From an uncultured Pelagibacteraceae bacterium (GTDB taxonomy: Bacteria > Pseudomonadota > Alphaproteobacteria > Pelagibacterales > Pelagibacteraceae), in contig CACMRC010000007.1 of assembly GCA_902615975.1 (NCBI GenBank), positions 1-64,000 on the forward strand: DNA of 64,000 bases, written 5' to 3'. Below, one piece after another: positions 23,578-34,465 of this stretch (position 1 is its first letter; each line of letters starts with the position of its first letter). A program made the translations under genes and the position numbers. Below the pieces are notes generated by a model. The model worked only from the letters and a program-made list of their open reading frames with translations. It searched no databases and was not told the DNA's origin.

Positions 23578-24909
23578 TTATTTAATTTTTTTTGTAATCA
23601 TGTTCACGCATTTATATAGAAGAGCTTTGTTCTCACTTTCTCCCATTACTCTTATTTTTGATTCTGTTCCAGATTTTCTTACTAAAATTCTTCCTTCACC
23701 TTTAATTAATTTATCTGCAATTTTTATAATTTTTTTTATCTCTGGTTTGTTAATTATATTTTTATCTTTTACTTCGATATTTTCTAATAGCTGAGGTGTT
23801 TTCTTAAATTGTTCAAAAAATTCACTTGCCTTTTTTCCTTTTCTTAAAGCAAAAAGAGCTTCTAAAGCTACTAACAAACCATCTCCTGTAGTTGCAAATT
23901 TACCTAAAATAATATGTCCTGATTGTTCACCACCTAAATTAAAATTATATTTTTGCATTTTTTCTTTAACATATCTATCTCCAACATTTGCTCTTAAAAA
24001 TTTGATTCCTATTGATTTAAAATATTTTTCTAAACCATAATTTGACATTAATGTTCCAACAACTCCTCCTTTTAACATTTTTTTATTTTTCCATCTTGTT
24101 GCTAAAGCCGCTATAATTTGATCTCCATCTATTATATTGCTTTTCTCATCACACATAATAATTCTGTCAGCATCTCCGTCTAAAGATATTCCGATATGGG
24201 CTTTATATTTTTTTACAGCAGACCTAATATTTCTTGGAAAAGTTGATCCACATTTTTTATTAATATTTAAACCATTTGGTTTAATACCTATTGCTATCAC
24301 TTTAGCTCCTAATGATTTCAATAATTCAGGACCTGCCTTATAACCAGCGCCGTTTGCACAGTCGATTACTATTCTTAGTCCTCTTAAATTGAACTCTTTT
24401 GTGAAATTTTTTTTTAATATTTTAATATAATTTTTGGTGCCTGTTTCTAATCTTTTAACTCTTCCTAATTTTTCAGAATGTGAGAGATTTTTTGAGATTT
24501 TCTTATCTATGAGGCTCTCAATTTTTTTTTCTATTTTATCTGATAATTTCATTCCATCAGGACCAAACAATTTTAAACCGTTGTCAAAATGTGGATTATG
24601 AGAGGCAGTAATCATTATACCCATATTTGCCTTCATCTCTTTTGTTAACATTGCCAACCCATTAGTTGGTAAGGGTCCTAGGGTGTAAACATGCATACCA
24701 GCTGAAGCCAAACCTGAGACAAGAGCTGGTTCAAGTGTATATCCAGACAATCTCGTATCTTTTGCAATTATTGCTGTTTGTTTTTTTTTTTTTTGAGATT
24801 TAAAGTATGTTCCACTAGCAAGTCCAAATTTAAAGAACATATCTCCATTTATATATTTGCTATTAACCGCTCCTCTTATTCCATCTGTTCCAAAATATTT
24901 TTTTGCCAT
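23578..24909 (-). CDS. glmM: Phosphoglucosamine mutase
   Basis: KYFGTDGIRG, GIMITASHNPHFDNGLK, SLDGDADRI, RKSGTESKIRVMGE. Confidence 0.97.
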   Translation of the reverse strand: MAKKYFGTDGIRGAVNSKYINGDMFFKFGLASGTYFKSQKKKKQTAIIAKDTRLSGYTLEPALVSGLASAGMHVYTLGPLPTNGLAMLTKEMKANMGIMITASHNPHFDNGLKLFGPDGMKLSDKIEKKIESLIDKKISKNLSHSEKLGRVKRLETGTKNYIKILKKNFTKEFNLRGLRIVIDCANGAGYKAGPELLKSLGAKVIAIGIKPNGLNINKKCGSTFPRNIRSAVKKYKAHIGISLDGDADRIIMCDEKSNIIDGDQIIAALATRWKNKKMLKGGVVGTLMSNYGLEKYFKSIGIKFLRANVGDRYVKEKMQKYNFNLGGEQSGHIILGKFATTGDGLLVALEALFALRKGKKASEFFEQFKKTPQLLENIEVKDKNIINKPEIKKIIKIADKLIKGEGRILVRKSGTESKIRVMGESENKALLYKCVNMITKKIK

Positions 24910-25961
24910 TAATTTTTGATTATCTGATTAAAAACTTTAATACCTTGCATAACTTCATTAACATCATGAATTCTTAAAATCTGAATTCCTTGCATCATTA
25001 AATAAATTGAGGAAGCCATAGTTCCACCGATCCTTGTTTCGCTATCATTTTTTTTTGATATATCTTTAATAAATCTTTTTCTTGAATTCCCTACTAGTAT
25101 AGGAAAACCTAATGAATGAAAAATAGAAATACTTCTTATAAGATTCATATTATGTTTCAAATTTTTTCCAAATCCAATTCCAGGATCTAAAATTATATTA
25201 TTGTGTTTAATACCTTTAGACCTTATTAACTTAATCTTATCTTCAAAATAATCATATATATCTAATAATTCATTTTTATATATTGGATTCTTTTGCATAT
25301 TTTCTGGTGTCCCAACTGAATGCTGTATTACAAATGGAATTTTATACTTTTTTAAAACATTTATTGTTTTGGAATCATGGCTTAATCCAGAAACATCATT
25401 AATAAGTTTAACCCCCATTCTAATACCATTTTCCATAATTGCAGATTTTCTTGTGTCTAAAGATATTGGTATTTTTTTTACAATTAATTTTAATGTCTTA
25501 TTAATTCTATACCATTCTCGATTTTCATTTACTTCCTTCGATCCTGGTCTTGTAGACTCTCCACCAACATCTACTAATGAGGCACCAGTTTTATATAAAT
25601 TGATAGCATGACTGACACCTTTGTTTTTTTTATTAAATTTTCCTCCATCGGAAAAACTATCAGGAGTTAGATTTAAAACACCCAATATATTTGGAATTTT
25701 TTTAAAATTTAAATTTGAAAAATCTGATTTTTTTGACCTAATTTTTTTTAAATCTGAATTTATTTTTATTTTTAGTTTTTTTGGTAAATTTCTAATTTTA
25801 TTTATTGAGAGTTTTCTAATTTTTTTTCTTGTAATTATCTCAACATGATCAAAAGATATTTCTTTAATCTGATGTAAAGGGATAGATTGTTTTTTATTTA
25901 CTAAAAGTTTTGATTGTTTGCCGTAGTAGAAATTACACGCTCTTGTGTAATATCTTGGCAT
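24909..25961 (-). CDS. folP: Dihydropteroate synthase with roughly 90-aa N-terminal extension
   Basis: ILGVLNLTPDSFSDGG, DVGGESTRPG, NDVSGL, LDPGIGFGK, GNSRKRFI. Confidence 0.95.
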   Translation of the reverse strand: MPRYYTRACNFYYGKQSKLLVNKKQSIPLHQIKEISFDHVEIITRKKIRKLSINKIRNLPKKLKIKINSDLKKIRSKKSDFSNLNFKKIPNILGVLNLTPDSFSDGGKFNKKNKGVSHAINLYKTGASLVDVGGESTRPGSKEVNENREWYRINKTLKLIVKKIPISLDTRKSAIMENGIRMGVKLINDVSGLSHDSKTINVLKKYKIPFVIQHSVGTPENMQKNPIYKNELLDIYDYFEDKIKLIRSKGIKHNNIILDPGIGFGKNLKHNMNLIRSISIFHSLGFPILVGNSRKRFIKDISKKNDSETRIGGTMASSIYLMMQGIQILRIHDVNEVMQGIKVFNQIIKN

Positions 25962-25967
25962 TATTTA

Positions 25968-27875
25968 TTAATGAACAATTTTTGGTTTCAAACCCATCGC
26001 ACCCAAAGCTGAATCTTGATCATCTTTTGATTCTGGATTATCTAAAATTTTATCTTTAGGATATAAATTTTTATTAATTATATTCTCTATTTCTTCACCA
26101 GTTAAAGTCTCATAAGTTATTAAAGCTTTTGCAATTTTATGTAGATCATCAATTTTTTCTGTTAAAATTTCCTTGGCTTTATTATATCCTTCATCTACAA
26201 GCTTTCTTATTTCTTTATCAATTTTCTGAGCAACTTCCTCTGAAACCGATTGAGTTTGAGTAACTGATCTTCCCAAAAACACTTCTTCTTGGTTTTCCCC
26301 ATATTCAACTGGACCCATTTCTTCACTCATTCCATATTTTGTTACCATTGCTCTTGCTAATTGTGTAGCTTGGTTAATATCAGACCCATTTCCTCCACCT
26401 GCTCCTGTAGATATATTATCTTTTCCAAAAATTAATTCTTCAGCCACTCTTCCTCCAAAACAAACAGCTAGTCTCGCTTTAAGATATTTTATTGAGTAAC
26501 CGTGTTTATCTCTTTCAGGTAAATTCATTACCATTCCAAGGGCTCTTCCTCTTGGTATAATAGTAGCTTTATGAATTGGATCATAACTTGGCATATTAAA
26601 CGACACTAGAGCATGTCCACCTTCATGGTATGCAGTTAGTTTTTTCTCGTCTTCTGTCATGACCATTGAACGTCTTTCAGCACCCATCATAACTTTATCT
26701 TTTGCTTCCTCAAATTCTAGTAATGTGACTATCCTCTTATTTTTTCTCGCTGCTAACAAAGCTGCTTCATTGACTATATTTGCAAGATCAGCACCTGAAA
26801 ATCCTGGCGTGCCTCTTGCAATTGTTCTCAAATTAACATCTGGCGCCATTTTTATTTTTTTTACATGAACTTTTAAAATTTTTTCTCTTCCTATAATATC
26901 TGGGTTTGAAACTACTACCTGTCTATCAAACCTTCCTGGTCTTAATAAAGCTGGATCGAGCACATCTGGTCTGTTTGTTGCAGCTATTATTATGACACCT
27001 TCATTTGTATCAAAACCATCCATTTCAACTAACAACTGGTTTAAAGTTTGTTCTCTCTCATCATTTCCACCCCCTAGACCTGCCCCTCTACTTCTTCCAA
27101 CAGCATCTATCTCATCTATAAAAATTATACATGGAGAATTTTTTTTACCTTGTTCAAACATATCTCTTACTCTAGATGCTCCTACTCCAACGAACATCTC
27201 AACAAAATCAGAACCTGAAATTGTGAAAAACGGAACACCTGCTTCACCCGCAATTGCCCTTGCTAATAAAGTTTTACCAGTTCCCGGTGGTCCAACAAGT
27301 AAAGCTCCTCTTGGAATTTTACCACCCAACCTACTAAATTTTTTTGGGTCTTTTAGGAACTCTACCATTTCTTCTACTTCTTCTTTAGCTTCCTCTACAC
27401 CAGCAACATCATTAAAAGTAACCTTTCCTTTTAATTCATTCATCATTTTAGCTTTTGATTTTCCAAATCCCATTGCTCCACCTTTGCCACCTTGCATTTG
27501 TCTCATAAAGAAAATCCATACTGCAATAAGCAATAACATAGGAAACCATGATAAGAGTACACCAAACAATGAAGGCATTTTTTCATCTAAAGGTGCCGCT
27601 GAAATACTCACACCTTTCTCTGATAATTTTTCTATAAGATTTGGATCATTAGGAGCATAAGTTGAAAAAGAATTCCCATTCGAATAAGTGCCTTTGATGT
27701 TATTTCCCTGAATCTCAACTTTTAGAACTTCACCGTCTTCTACTGAATCTAAAAAATCTGAAAATATTATTTGATTTCCACCTCTAACATTAGACTGTGG
27801 ATTTTTAAACATGTTATAAAGACCTATAGTTAAGAAAACTATTATTCCCCACATTGCAAGATTTTTTAAATTCAT
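25968..27875 (-). CDS. ftsH: ATP-dependent zinc metalloprotease FtsH
   Basis: [44 protein letters not shown]. Confidence 0.98.
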   Translation of the reverse strand: MNLKNLAMWGIIVFLTIGLYNMFKNPQSNVRGGNQIIFSDFLDSVEDGEVLKVEIQGNNIKGTYSNGNSFSTYAPNDPNLIEKLSEKGVSISAAPLDEKMPSLFGVLLSWFPMLLLIAVWIFFMRQMQGGKGGAMGFGKSKAKMMNELKGKVTFNDVAGVEEAKEEVEEMVEFLKDPKKFSRLGGKIPRGALLVGPPGTGKTLLARAIAGEAGVPFFTISGSDFVEMFVGVGASRVRDMFEQGKKNSPCIIFIDEIDAVGRSRGAGLGGGNDEREQTLNQLLVEMDGFDTNEGVIIIAATNRPDVLDPALLRPGRFDRQVVVSNPDIIGREKILKVHVKKIKMAPDVNLRTIARGTPGFSGADLANIVNEAALLAARKNKRIVTLLEFEEAKDKVMMGAERRSMVMTEDEKKLTAYHEGGHALVSFNMPSYDPIHKATIIPRGRALGMVMNLPERDKHGYSIKYLKARLAVCFGGRVAEELIFGKDNISTGAGGGNGSDINQATQLARAMVTKYGMSEEMGPVEYGENQEEVFLGRSVTQTQSVSEEVAQKIDKEIRKLVDEGYNKAKEILTEKIDDLHKIAKALITYETLTGEEIENIINKNLYPKDKILDNPESKDDQDSALGAMGLKPKIVH

Positions 27876-27938
27876 AGGTTTAAAATAAGAATTATTATTA
27901 AATTAACAAGTGACAAAATATCAGTTATTTCATCAACT

Positions 27939-28967
27939 TTAACGCTCTTTTGATACTATAATTGAGTTATTTACCTTCTTTATTAAACAGTTTCCTAAAG
28001 TAGTCTTGAATGAGTTATCATTTTTAATTCTATAAATTAAGTTATCAATTTTTTTTCCTCTTACCGGGTAGTATTTTTTACCAACACCTTTTAACACTTC
28101 TGTTAAAGACCTAAAAACTACTTCTTCTGGTTGAAGAAAAAAATTTTTATTCAAAATAACAAACTTATTAATATTTGAAATTGTTGAATTGTCTTTTAAA
28201 TTTTTTTCTACAAAGTATTTGATTGACTCGTTAGCAAATCTTAAATTTTTAATAGTTAGATTAAATTTATCATTATCTAATCCCTCTAATTCCAATTTTT
28301 TTATAAAATTTCTAATTTTTACTCTTTTAAATTCATTGTTTTTATTAGAAGGATCTTCAATATAATTTTGAAAAACTTTTTTGGTAATATATCCTAAATT
28401 TTTTTTAGAAAATTTTAATAAAGGCCTAATCAAATTAATATTTTGTAATGTTGTTCTGTGGTCAAATGACACCATGCCATTTAAACCACTGCCTCTTAAA
28501 ATTCTAATAAAAAAATTCTCTATTAAATCATCCTTATGATGACCTAATAAAATATTATTTATTTTAAATTTTTTTGCCTTGTTTATCATGAGTGAATATC
28601 TTTTATCTCTTGCAATAGATTGGATGTTGCTCTTTGGTTTTTTCCCAACCCAAGTTAAAATCTCAAGATTAGTAGACAATTTTTTTAGAAGCAATTTTAC
28701 AAATTTTGCCTCATGTGTTGAACTATTTCTAAGTTTATGATCAACGTGTAAATATTTTACTTTTATGTGGTTTTTAATTGAATAAATTTTTGATAAAAAG
28801 CATAAAGCTAGACTGTCTGGTCCGCCAGAAACAGCAACTATAAAATCCTCGTTTAATTTCAGATTTTTTTCAAATTTTTTATAAATTTTAGAAGTTTGTT
28901 TATCTTTTAATTGATTTAATAAAAACTTATGAGTCTTGTTTGATACATTCAAATTTTTTTGACTCAT
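27939..28967 (-). CDS. tilS: tRNA(Ile)-lysidine synthetase
   Basis: VAVSGGPDSLALCFL PP-loop, LGHHKDDLIENFFIRILRGSGLNGM. Confidence 0.94.
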   Translation of the reverse strand: MSQKNLNVSNKTHKFLLNQLKDKQTSKIYKKFEKNLKLNEDFIVAVSGGPDSLALCFLSKIYSIKNHIKVKYLHVDHKLRNSSTHEAKFVKLLLKKLSTNLEILTWVGKKPKSNIQSIARDKRYSLMINKAKKFKINNILLGHHKDDLIENFFIRILRGSGLNGMVSFDHRTTLQNINLIRPLLKFSKKNLGYITKKVFQNYIEDPSNKNNEFKRVKIRNFIKKLELEGLDNDKFNLTIKNLRFANESIKYFVEKNLKDNSTISNINKFVILNKNFFLQPEEVVFRSLTEVLKGVGKKYYPVRGKKIDNLIYRIKNDNSFKTTLGNCLIKKVNNSIIVSKER

Positions 28968-29934
28968 ATTTTGCTTTTTGTATCACAGATTGGTTTGCAT
29001 TAGGATATTGTAATTCTACACCATTTATCATTTTACATCCTTGGTCTTTTTCACCAATTTGAACCATTGATACTCCAAGTTTTAATAGATTAATTGGAGC
29101 TTTTTTTCCTTTAGGATATTTTTGGTAACCCTCTAAATAAGCGGAAGCTGCATCAGTATATAATTGTCTAATTCTAAATGTTTCTGCATACCAATATTGT
29201 GCGCTTCCAGCTAGCTCATGATCTGGGTTAGATAGAACAAATTCCCTAAATGCTCTTTCTGCTGTACTATAGTCCCCAACTTTTAAAAAACTCGTTGCAA
29301 ATTCATATTGCTTCTCTGCATTTAAGTCCTGAGGAAGTATTTTTTCTTCAGACTGAAAAGTTTCTGTTACAATTGATGCTGTAGTATCAACAGATTGAAT
29401 TTGTTGTGAAGTTTCATTTGTTTCTGTATCCTTATATGAAATTGTTCCTAAATCTTGAGGCTGTGAACTTCCAGGTAAAACTTTTTGTTCATCTGTTTTT
29501 GGCTTTGAACTTAATTGATTTTCTACGCTACTTATATTTCCAGAACTAATGTTGGTTTCTATATCTTGAAATCTTATTTGGTTATCTGCTTGAATTTTTG
29601 AAACACGGGTAGATAATTTATCTAACTTAAAATTTATTTCTTCAAATTTATTAGTGAGTTCTCTAAACTGATCCTCAACTTCAGATAATTTTAATAGATG
29701 TCTAGTTAAAACATCTTCTGAATTTTGATCCAAATCTGAAACTGAACTATCAGTGGTGTTAGCTTTCACTTCTATAGATCCAGAATAAACTGCTCTTTCA
29801 AGAGTTTTAAGATCATTTTTTATTATTTCTAATGTTTCATAAATATTATGGTTATCTGCAAAAGAAATATTAATAAAAACCAAATTTAAGATTAAAAAGA
29901 ATTTTAAAATTACTAATTTAAATATGAGCATCAT
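28927..29934 (-). CDS. cpoB: Tol-Pal cell division coordinator CpoB/YbgF (TPR protein)
   Basis: Coiled-coil N-terminus, C-terminal TPR (YEFATSFLKVGDYSTAERAFREFVLSNPDHELAGSAQYWYAE), tol-pal context. Confidence 0.88.
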   Translation of the reverse strand: MMLIFKLVILKFFLILNLVFINISFADNHNIYETLEIIKNDLKTLERAVYSGSIEVKANTTDSSVSDLDQNSEDVLTRHLLKLSEVEDQFRELTNKFEEINFKLDKLSTRVSKIQADNQIRFQDIETNISSGNISSVENQLSSKPKTDEQKVLPGSSQPQDLGTISYKDTETNETSQQIQSVDTTASIVTETFQSEEKILPQDLNAEKQYEFATSFLKVGDYSTAERAFREFVLSNPDHELAGSAQYWYAETFRIRQLYTDAASAYLEGYQKYPKGKKAPINLLKLGVSMVQIGEKDQGCKMINGVELQYPNANQSVIQKAKYESKKFECIKQDS

Positions 29935-29962
29935 TTAAATTAGATTTATGATTATAAAAATG

Positions 29963-30004
29963 GCAAAAAAAAGACCCTAAGTCCAATAAAGGTTTTAGGG
30001 TCTT
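29963..30004 (-). terminator. Rho-independent terminator downstream of pal
   Basis: Minus strand AAGACCCTAA-N14-TTAGGGTCTT followed by a T-run; 14 nt after the pal stop. Confidence 0.9.
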
Positions 30005-30017
30005 AAATCTTAAATAA

Positions 30018-30572
30018 TTAATTTGCTTTAACAGTTACTGATCTTCTGTTTTTTGACCAAGCTAATGGGTTTGAACCAGAGTCAACTGGTCTCTCCTTGC
30101 CATAACTTAATACCGTAATTCTGTCAGAAGATATTCCATAAGTCATTAAATAGTCTTTAGCTGCATTTGCTCTTCTTTCACCAAGAGCCAAGTTATATTC
30201 TCTTGTTCCTCTTTCGTCAGCATGACCTTCAAGAACAACATTTATGTTTGGATTCTTTCTTAACCAAGCTGCTTGGGCTCTTAAAGTTTCTCTTGATGCA
30301 GTTGTTAATATCGACTCATTTGTTGCAAAGAAAACTCTATCTGGAACACCATCAGCTAAATATTCAACTGTGTCAGTTCCTGTGTAAACATCACCTTGCA
30401 TTTGACCTTGAATGTCAGTTGCCACTTCTTTTTTAGTTGCACATGCAGATAGCACTAAGCAAGCTGCTAATACTAAAAGTGTGTTTTTAAAAATTTTGTT
30501 TAATCTCATTAAATTGCTCCTTGCTGCTAATTTCAATTTCTTAACTTTTTCACAACTAAATAAAGGTTTCAA
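30018..30572 (-). CDS. pal: Peptidoglycan-associated lipoprotein Pal
   Basis: LVLSACATK lipobox, NINVVLEGHADERGTREYNLALGERRA OmpA-like domain. Confidence 0.96.
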   Translation of the reverse strand: MKPLFSCEKVKKLKLAARSNLMRLNKIFKNTLLVLAACLVLSACATKKEVATDIQGQMQGDVYTGTDTVEYLADGVPDRVFFATNESILTTASRETLRAQAAWLRKNPNINVVLEGHADERGTREYNLALGERRANAAKDYLMTYGISSDRITVLSYGKERPVDSGSNPLAWSKNRRSVTVKAN

Positions 30573-30606
30573 GTCTAAAAATCAAGAAATTTACAAAAAT
30601 TAATCT

Positions 30607-31947
30607 TTAATTGCTTAATAAAGATGACCATGATGGGTCTGAGGCATCTGTTGGTGTCTTTATTTGCCTCTCATTATAACCTGTTAAATCTATAGACCAC
30701 AATTTTGCTGAAAAGCCCTCTCCTTTGGAGTTAGTTTTAGTCTCTCTATAAAATATTAATACTCTTCCATTTGGAGACCAAGATGGTGCCTCTTGATAAT
30801 AATTTTCAGTTAATAACCTTTCACCACTACCATCAGTCCTCATGACACCTATATAAAATTTACCTTTATGTAATTTTGTAAATGCAATTAAATCTCCTCT
30901 CGGAGACCATACAGGTGTTCCATACAGACCATTGCCAAAAGAAATTCTTTTCACATCACTTCCATTGTTTTTCATTACATAAATTTGCTGATAACCACTT
31001 CTATCGGAATTAAATGTAATATATTTTCCATCAGGAGAATAAGATGGGGAAGTGTCAATTGATGGATGATTAGTAATTCTTTCAACAATTCTATTTTCTA
31101 AATTCATGGTGTAAATATCTGACTTTCCGTCTTTAGCAAAACTCATAATTATTTTTTTACCATCAGGTGAAAAGCGTGGTGCGAATGTCATTCCAGGAAA
31201 ATCCCCAACCACCTCCTGTGTTCCAGTTTCTATATCTAATAAATAAACTCTAGGCATATTTTTAAAGTAGGACAAATAAGTTACCATTTGACTTGCTGGG
31301 TTAAATCGAGGTGTTAAAACTAACTCGTTCCCTAATGTCAAAAATTTATTATTAGCTCCGTCTTGATCCATAATTGCTAATTTTTTTATTCTTTGTGTTT
31401 TCGGTCCCTCTTCTGAGACATAAATTATTCTTGTATCAAAATAACCTTTTTCTCCAGTTAGCCTCTCATAAACTTTATCAGAAATAATATGTCCTACTCT
31501 TCTCCAATTATTAGGGACTGTGGTGAATGCTAAAGCCATCATTTCCTTGGCAGCTAATACGTCCCACAATCTAAACTCAACTCTTAACTTTTCATCAACA
31601 TAATTTACTTTACCAGTAATAAGTGCTTGAGCTTTAATTAAATTCCAATCTTCAAATCTTGGTTTTAAGTTTGCAATATCAGGAGCTTGTAAAAAAGCCT
31701 TTTTATCAAGAGGGTTAAACAATCCTGAGGTCCTTAAATTGTTCTCAACAATATTTGATATTTCGGAACCAATATTTTCTTTTTTAAGTATTTTTTCAAA
31801 ACCTTTTCTAGACTCTTCATCAATTGATAAAGGGGAAACTGCTAATGGAAGTGGATTTAAATTTCCCCGAGTTATATCAACTTCTATTAAAGCATTTGCA
31901 TTGATAGGTATTAATATAAATAATAAAACTAAAATTTTTTTTGTCAT
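30607..31947 (-). CDS. tolB: Tol-Pal beta-propeller protein TolB
   Basis: Signal peptide, [35 protein letters not shown] repeats. Confidence 0.96.
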   Translation of the reverse strand: MTKKILVLLFILIPINANALIEVDITRGNLNPLPLAVSPLSIDEESRKGFEKILKKENIGSEISNIVENNLRTSGLFNPLDKKAFLQAPDIANLKPRFEDWNLIKAQALITGKVNYVDEKLRVEFRLWDVLAAKEMMALAFTTVPNNWRRVGHIISDKVYERLTGEKGYFDTRIIYVSEEGPKTQRIKKLAIMDQDGANNKFLTLGNELVLTPRFNPASQMVTYLSYFKNMPRVYLLDIETGTQEVVGDFPGMTFAPRFSPDGKKIIMSFAKDGKSDIYTMNLENRIVERITNHPSIDTSPSYSPDGKYITFNSDRSGYQQIYVMKNNGSDVKRISFGNGLYGTPVWSPRGDLIAFTKLHKGKFYIGVMRTDGSGERLLTENYYQEAPSWSPNGRVLIFYRETKTNSKGEGFSAKLWSIDLTGYNERQIKTPTDASDPSWSSLLSN

Positions 31948-31956
31948 TTAAATATA

Positions 31957-32820
31957 CTATCCTTCTAACATCTCTCTTGCATCAAAATTTAATTGTAATT
32001 CTTTCCATCTTTCATAACCAGTCGTTGGAACTCTTAATGGTTGGCATAACTTAACAGCTCTCAAAGCACTTTCTGCTAATACCTTATAAAATCCTTGGCC
32101 TGGTTTATTCATTCTTGCATGGTCTAAAATTTCTGTTTTTGATACTGTTCCATCTGGTTTTAATTTTAACTTTATTCTTACTAAAAGATTTTCATTATAT
32201 GGTAAGCCTAATGGAATACTCCAGCATCCAAATATTTGTGCTTTAAGAGCATCCTCTTCGCCAAGTGTAAGACCTGTATTCTCTACATTTCTATCTTGAT
32301 CTTGAGTTATGTCGTCATTTGTTTTTAAAACTTCTGCGCTCTCCTCTTTTGATTTATCAATTAAAGCAGCAATATTATTTGGGTCAAATAAATCTTTTTT
32401 TTCAAATTCAGATACCTGTTTAACTTCATCATCTACTTTTTCAGGATTTTGTTTTTTTTCCTCTTTTGTTTCAACCTTTTTTAAAGTTTTATCTGGAAGT
32501 GGAATTGCTTCAGGTGTTTCATTCTCTATTTTTTTATTATTTTGATCAGGAGCCAGAACAGTTTTTGTTTTTGTTTTTTCTACTTTTTTTGGTGGAGCTT
32601 GTTCTGAAACAAGTTTTTTTTCTTTCTCTTTTACTTTCTCAATTATTTTTTTAGCCTTAGGTGCAAATGGAATATTAGTTTTTTCTGCAATTTGAATTAA
32701 CTCAACTGATACAATTGGTGGAATATCAAGTGGTTTCTTTGCCAAAAAAGGTAAGCTCATAGCTGTAATGAAAATTAACAAAGCATGTAAAACAGAAGAA
32801 ATAATTAAACTTCTATTCAC
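31957..32820 (-). CDS. tolA: TolA/TonB-like energy transduction protein
   Basis: N-terminal TM, Lys/Glu/Pro-rich linker, C-terminal domain; between tolR and tolB. Confidence 0.8.
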   Translation of the reverse strand: MNRSLIISSVLHALLIFITAMSLPFLAKKPLDIPPIVSVELIQIAEKTNIPFAPKAKKIIEKVKEKEKKLVSEQAPPKKVEKTKTKTVLAPDQNNKKIENETPEAIPLPDKTLKKVETKEEKKQNPEKVDDEVKQVSEFEKKDLFDPNNIAALIDKSKEESAEVLKTNDDITQDQDRNVENTGLTLGEEDALKAQIFGCWSIPLGLPYNENLLVRIKLKLKPDGTVSKTEILDHARMNKPGQGFYKVLAESALRAVKLCQPLRVPTTGYERWKELQLNFDAREMLEG

Positions 32821-32825
32821 TTTAA

Positions 32826-33242
32826 TTACCTTTGTTTATATGGTTCTGAAATCAATGCTACTTTAGTAAAACCAGATCCTGATAGTAATCCCATTATTTC
32901 TAAAACTCTTCCATAGTTTATAGTTTTATCACCTCTAACATAAATTCTAGTATCGGTTCTATTTTTTGAAACCGCTAAAACTTTTGCAATAATATTATCA
33001 TATTCAACTTTTGCTTCTTGAATGAAAATTTCACCTTTTGCATTAATTGAAAGTGTTAAAGGTTCCGTCTCTTCTGGTAAAGAGTCTGCTGAACTTTCTG
33101 GTAAATCAACTTGAACACCAACAGTTAACAATGGGGCTGTAACCATAAAAATTATTAACAATACAAGCATTACATCCACAAAAGGGGTAACATTTATTTC
33201 ACTCATTGGTTCTTTAGAAGAACGATTTAATTTAAATGCCAT
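32826..33242 (-). CDS. tolR: Biopolymer transport protein TolR/ExbD
   Basis: MSEINVTPFVDVMLVLLIIFMVTAPLLTVGVQVDLP. Confidence 0.95.
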   Translation of the reverse strand: MAFKLNRSSKEPMSEINVTPFVDVMLVLLIIFMVTAPLLTVGVQVDLPESSADSLPEETEPLTLSINAKGEIFIQEAKVEYDNIIAKVLAVSKNRTDTRIYVRGDKTINYGRVLEIMGLLSGSGFTKVALISEPYKQR

Positions 33243-33917
33243 TTAAATAATTGTTAGAAATCTTTTTGAAAAATTTTCTAATTTTTCTGAATATTTTTTG
33301 GCATCATTGTTGAATTTATTGTATGCCACTACTGCTGGTATTGCGGCCAATAGACCAAGTGCAGTTGCAAATAAAGCCTCCGCTATTCCGGGCGCAACTA
33401 TCGCAAGACTTGTGTTTCTCGAAATAGCTATAGATTGAAAAGAATTCATAATTCCCCAAACAGTTCCGAACAATCCAATAAATGGTGCCGTTGAACCTAC
33501 TGTTGCCAAAAAAGTAAAACCTTTTTCAATTTTTGTCATTTGTTTTTCAATTCCTGATTCTAGAGATGCACTCATTCTTTCACTAATGTTAGTTCTTGAT
33601 TTTTTTTTAAGCAATCCTTCCATTGCATCTTGAAACACAAGTGACATTGGATCCTCAACTTTACTAGGTAAACTATTATAAAAAGTTTCAGCAGATTTAG
33701 AATTCCAGAATTTTTCCTCAAATACTTCTGAAGATTTAGTTATTTTTTTAAATAAACGATACTTTTCAATAATCACGGCCCAAGAATATATTGAACACAA
33801 TATTAATATAATCATTACAGACTTAACAATTATGTCTGCTCTAAAAAATAAACTGAATAATGAAAAATCAGTATTAGTTCCTAATTCTACTGCTTTTGCT
33901 GCAATATCTGCTTCCAT
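33243..33917 (-). CDS. tolQ: TolQ proton channel family
   Basis: ATVGSTAPFIGLFGTVWGIMNSFQSI. Confidence 0.95.
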   Translation of the reverse strand: MEADIAAKAVELGTNTDFSLFSLFFRADIIVKSVMIILILCSIYSWAVIIEKYRLFKKITKSSEVFEEKFWNSKSAETFYNSLPSKVEDPMSLVFQDAMEGLLKKKSRTNISERMSASLESGIEKQMTKIEKGFTFLATVGSTAPFIGLFGTVWGIMNSFQSIAISRNTSLAIVAPGIAEALFATALGLLAAIPAVVAYNKFNNDAKKYSEKLENFSKRFLTII

Positions 33918-33970
33918 GCTTACTCATCACACGTAAATGTGTCATGATTTTGTCTATTAAATTAAATTGA

Positions 33971-34465
33971 TTACTCTTCTTTTTGATGAGTTTCGTAGAA
34001 AAAGCTAGCGATTAGAATAGCATCTGCCTTGTTATTATCTTTCTTTTTTGATAATTGTGATGAAAAATATGGAAAAATTTCAATTGCTCTTGTTCTGCTA
34101 GCATCTTTCTCTGAATTAATCAGGTTAAAATATTTTTTCCACTTTGCAGGCCTAACATAGTAAACAGGTAAATGCATTGCGCTGCATATCCCTTTTAAAA
34201 TACCAAAAGATTGACCAAAATTAAACATACTAGTAACACCTTGACCAGGCATTGCGGAAACTTGTTCAATTACAACCTTTATATTTTTTTTATCAAATTT
34301 GTTTATCCTTCCACTAATTTCATTAAATATTTGAGCACCATTTACTTGTCGCTTATTCTTCTTGCCGTCTGTCATAGTTGGCATTTCAATTACGTCTTTT
34401 ATTACACCGTCCTCGAAAAAACAGATTGAACCTGAGATGCCTGGATCAATTCCAATAATCATCAT
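33971..34465 (-). CDS. RuvC-like Holliday junction resolvase (phage-type subfamily)
   Basis: IGIDPGISGSICFFEDGVI... VVIEQVSAMPGQGVTSMFNFGQSFGILKGI ... KADAILIASF. Confidence 0.82.
   Translation of the reverse strand: MMIIGIDPGISGSICFFEDGVIKDVIEMPTMTDGKKNKRQVNGAQIFNEISGRINKFDKKNIKVVIEQVSAMPGQGVTSMFNFGQSFGILKGICSAMHLPVYYVRPAKWKKYFNLINSEKDASRTRAIEIFPYFSSQLSKKKDNNKADAILIASFFYETHQKEE

Noticed and set aside
26992-27660. 222-aa plus-strand ORF antisense to ftsH
   Set aside because: Long for an antisense ORF but Ser/Pro/Asn-rich mirror of ftsH codons; no motif; ftsH on the minus strand fully explains the segment.
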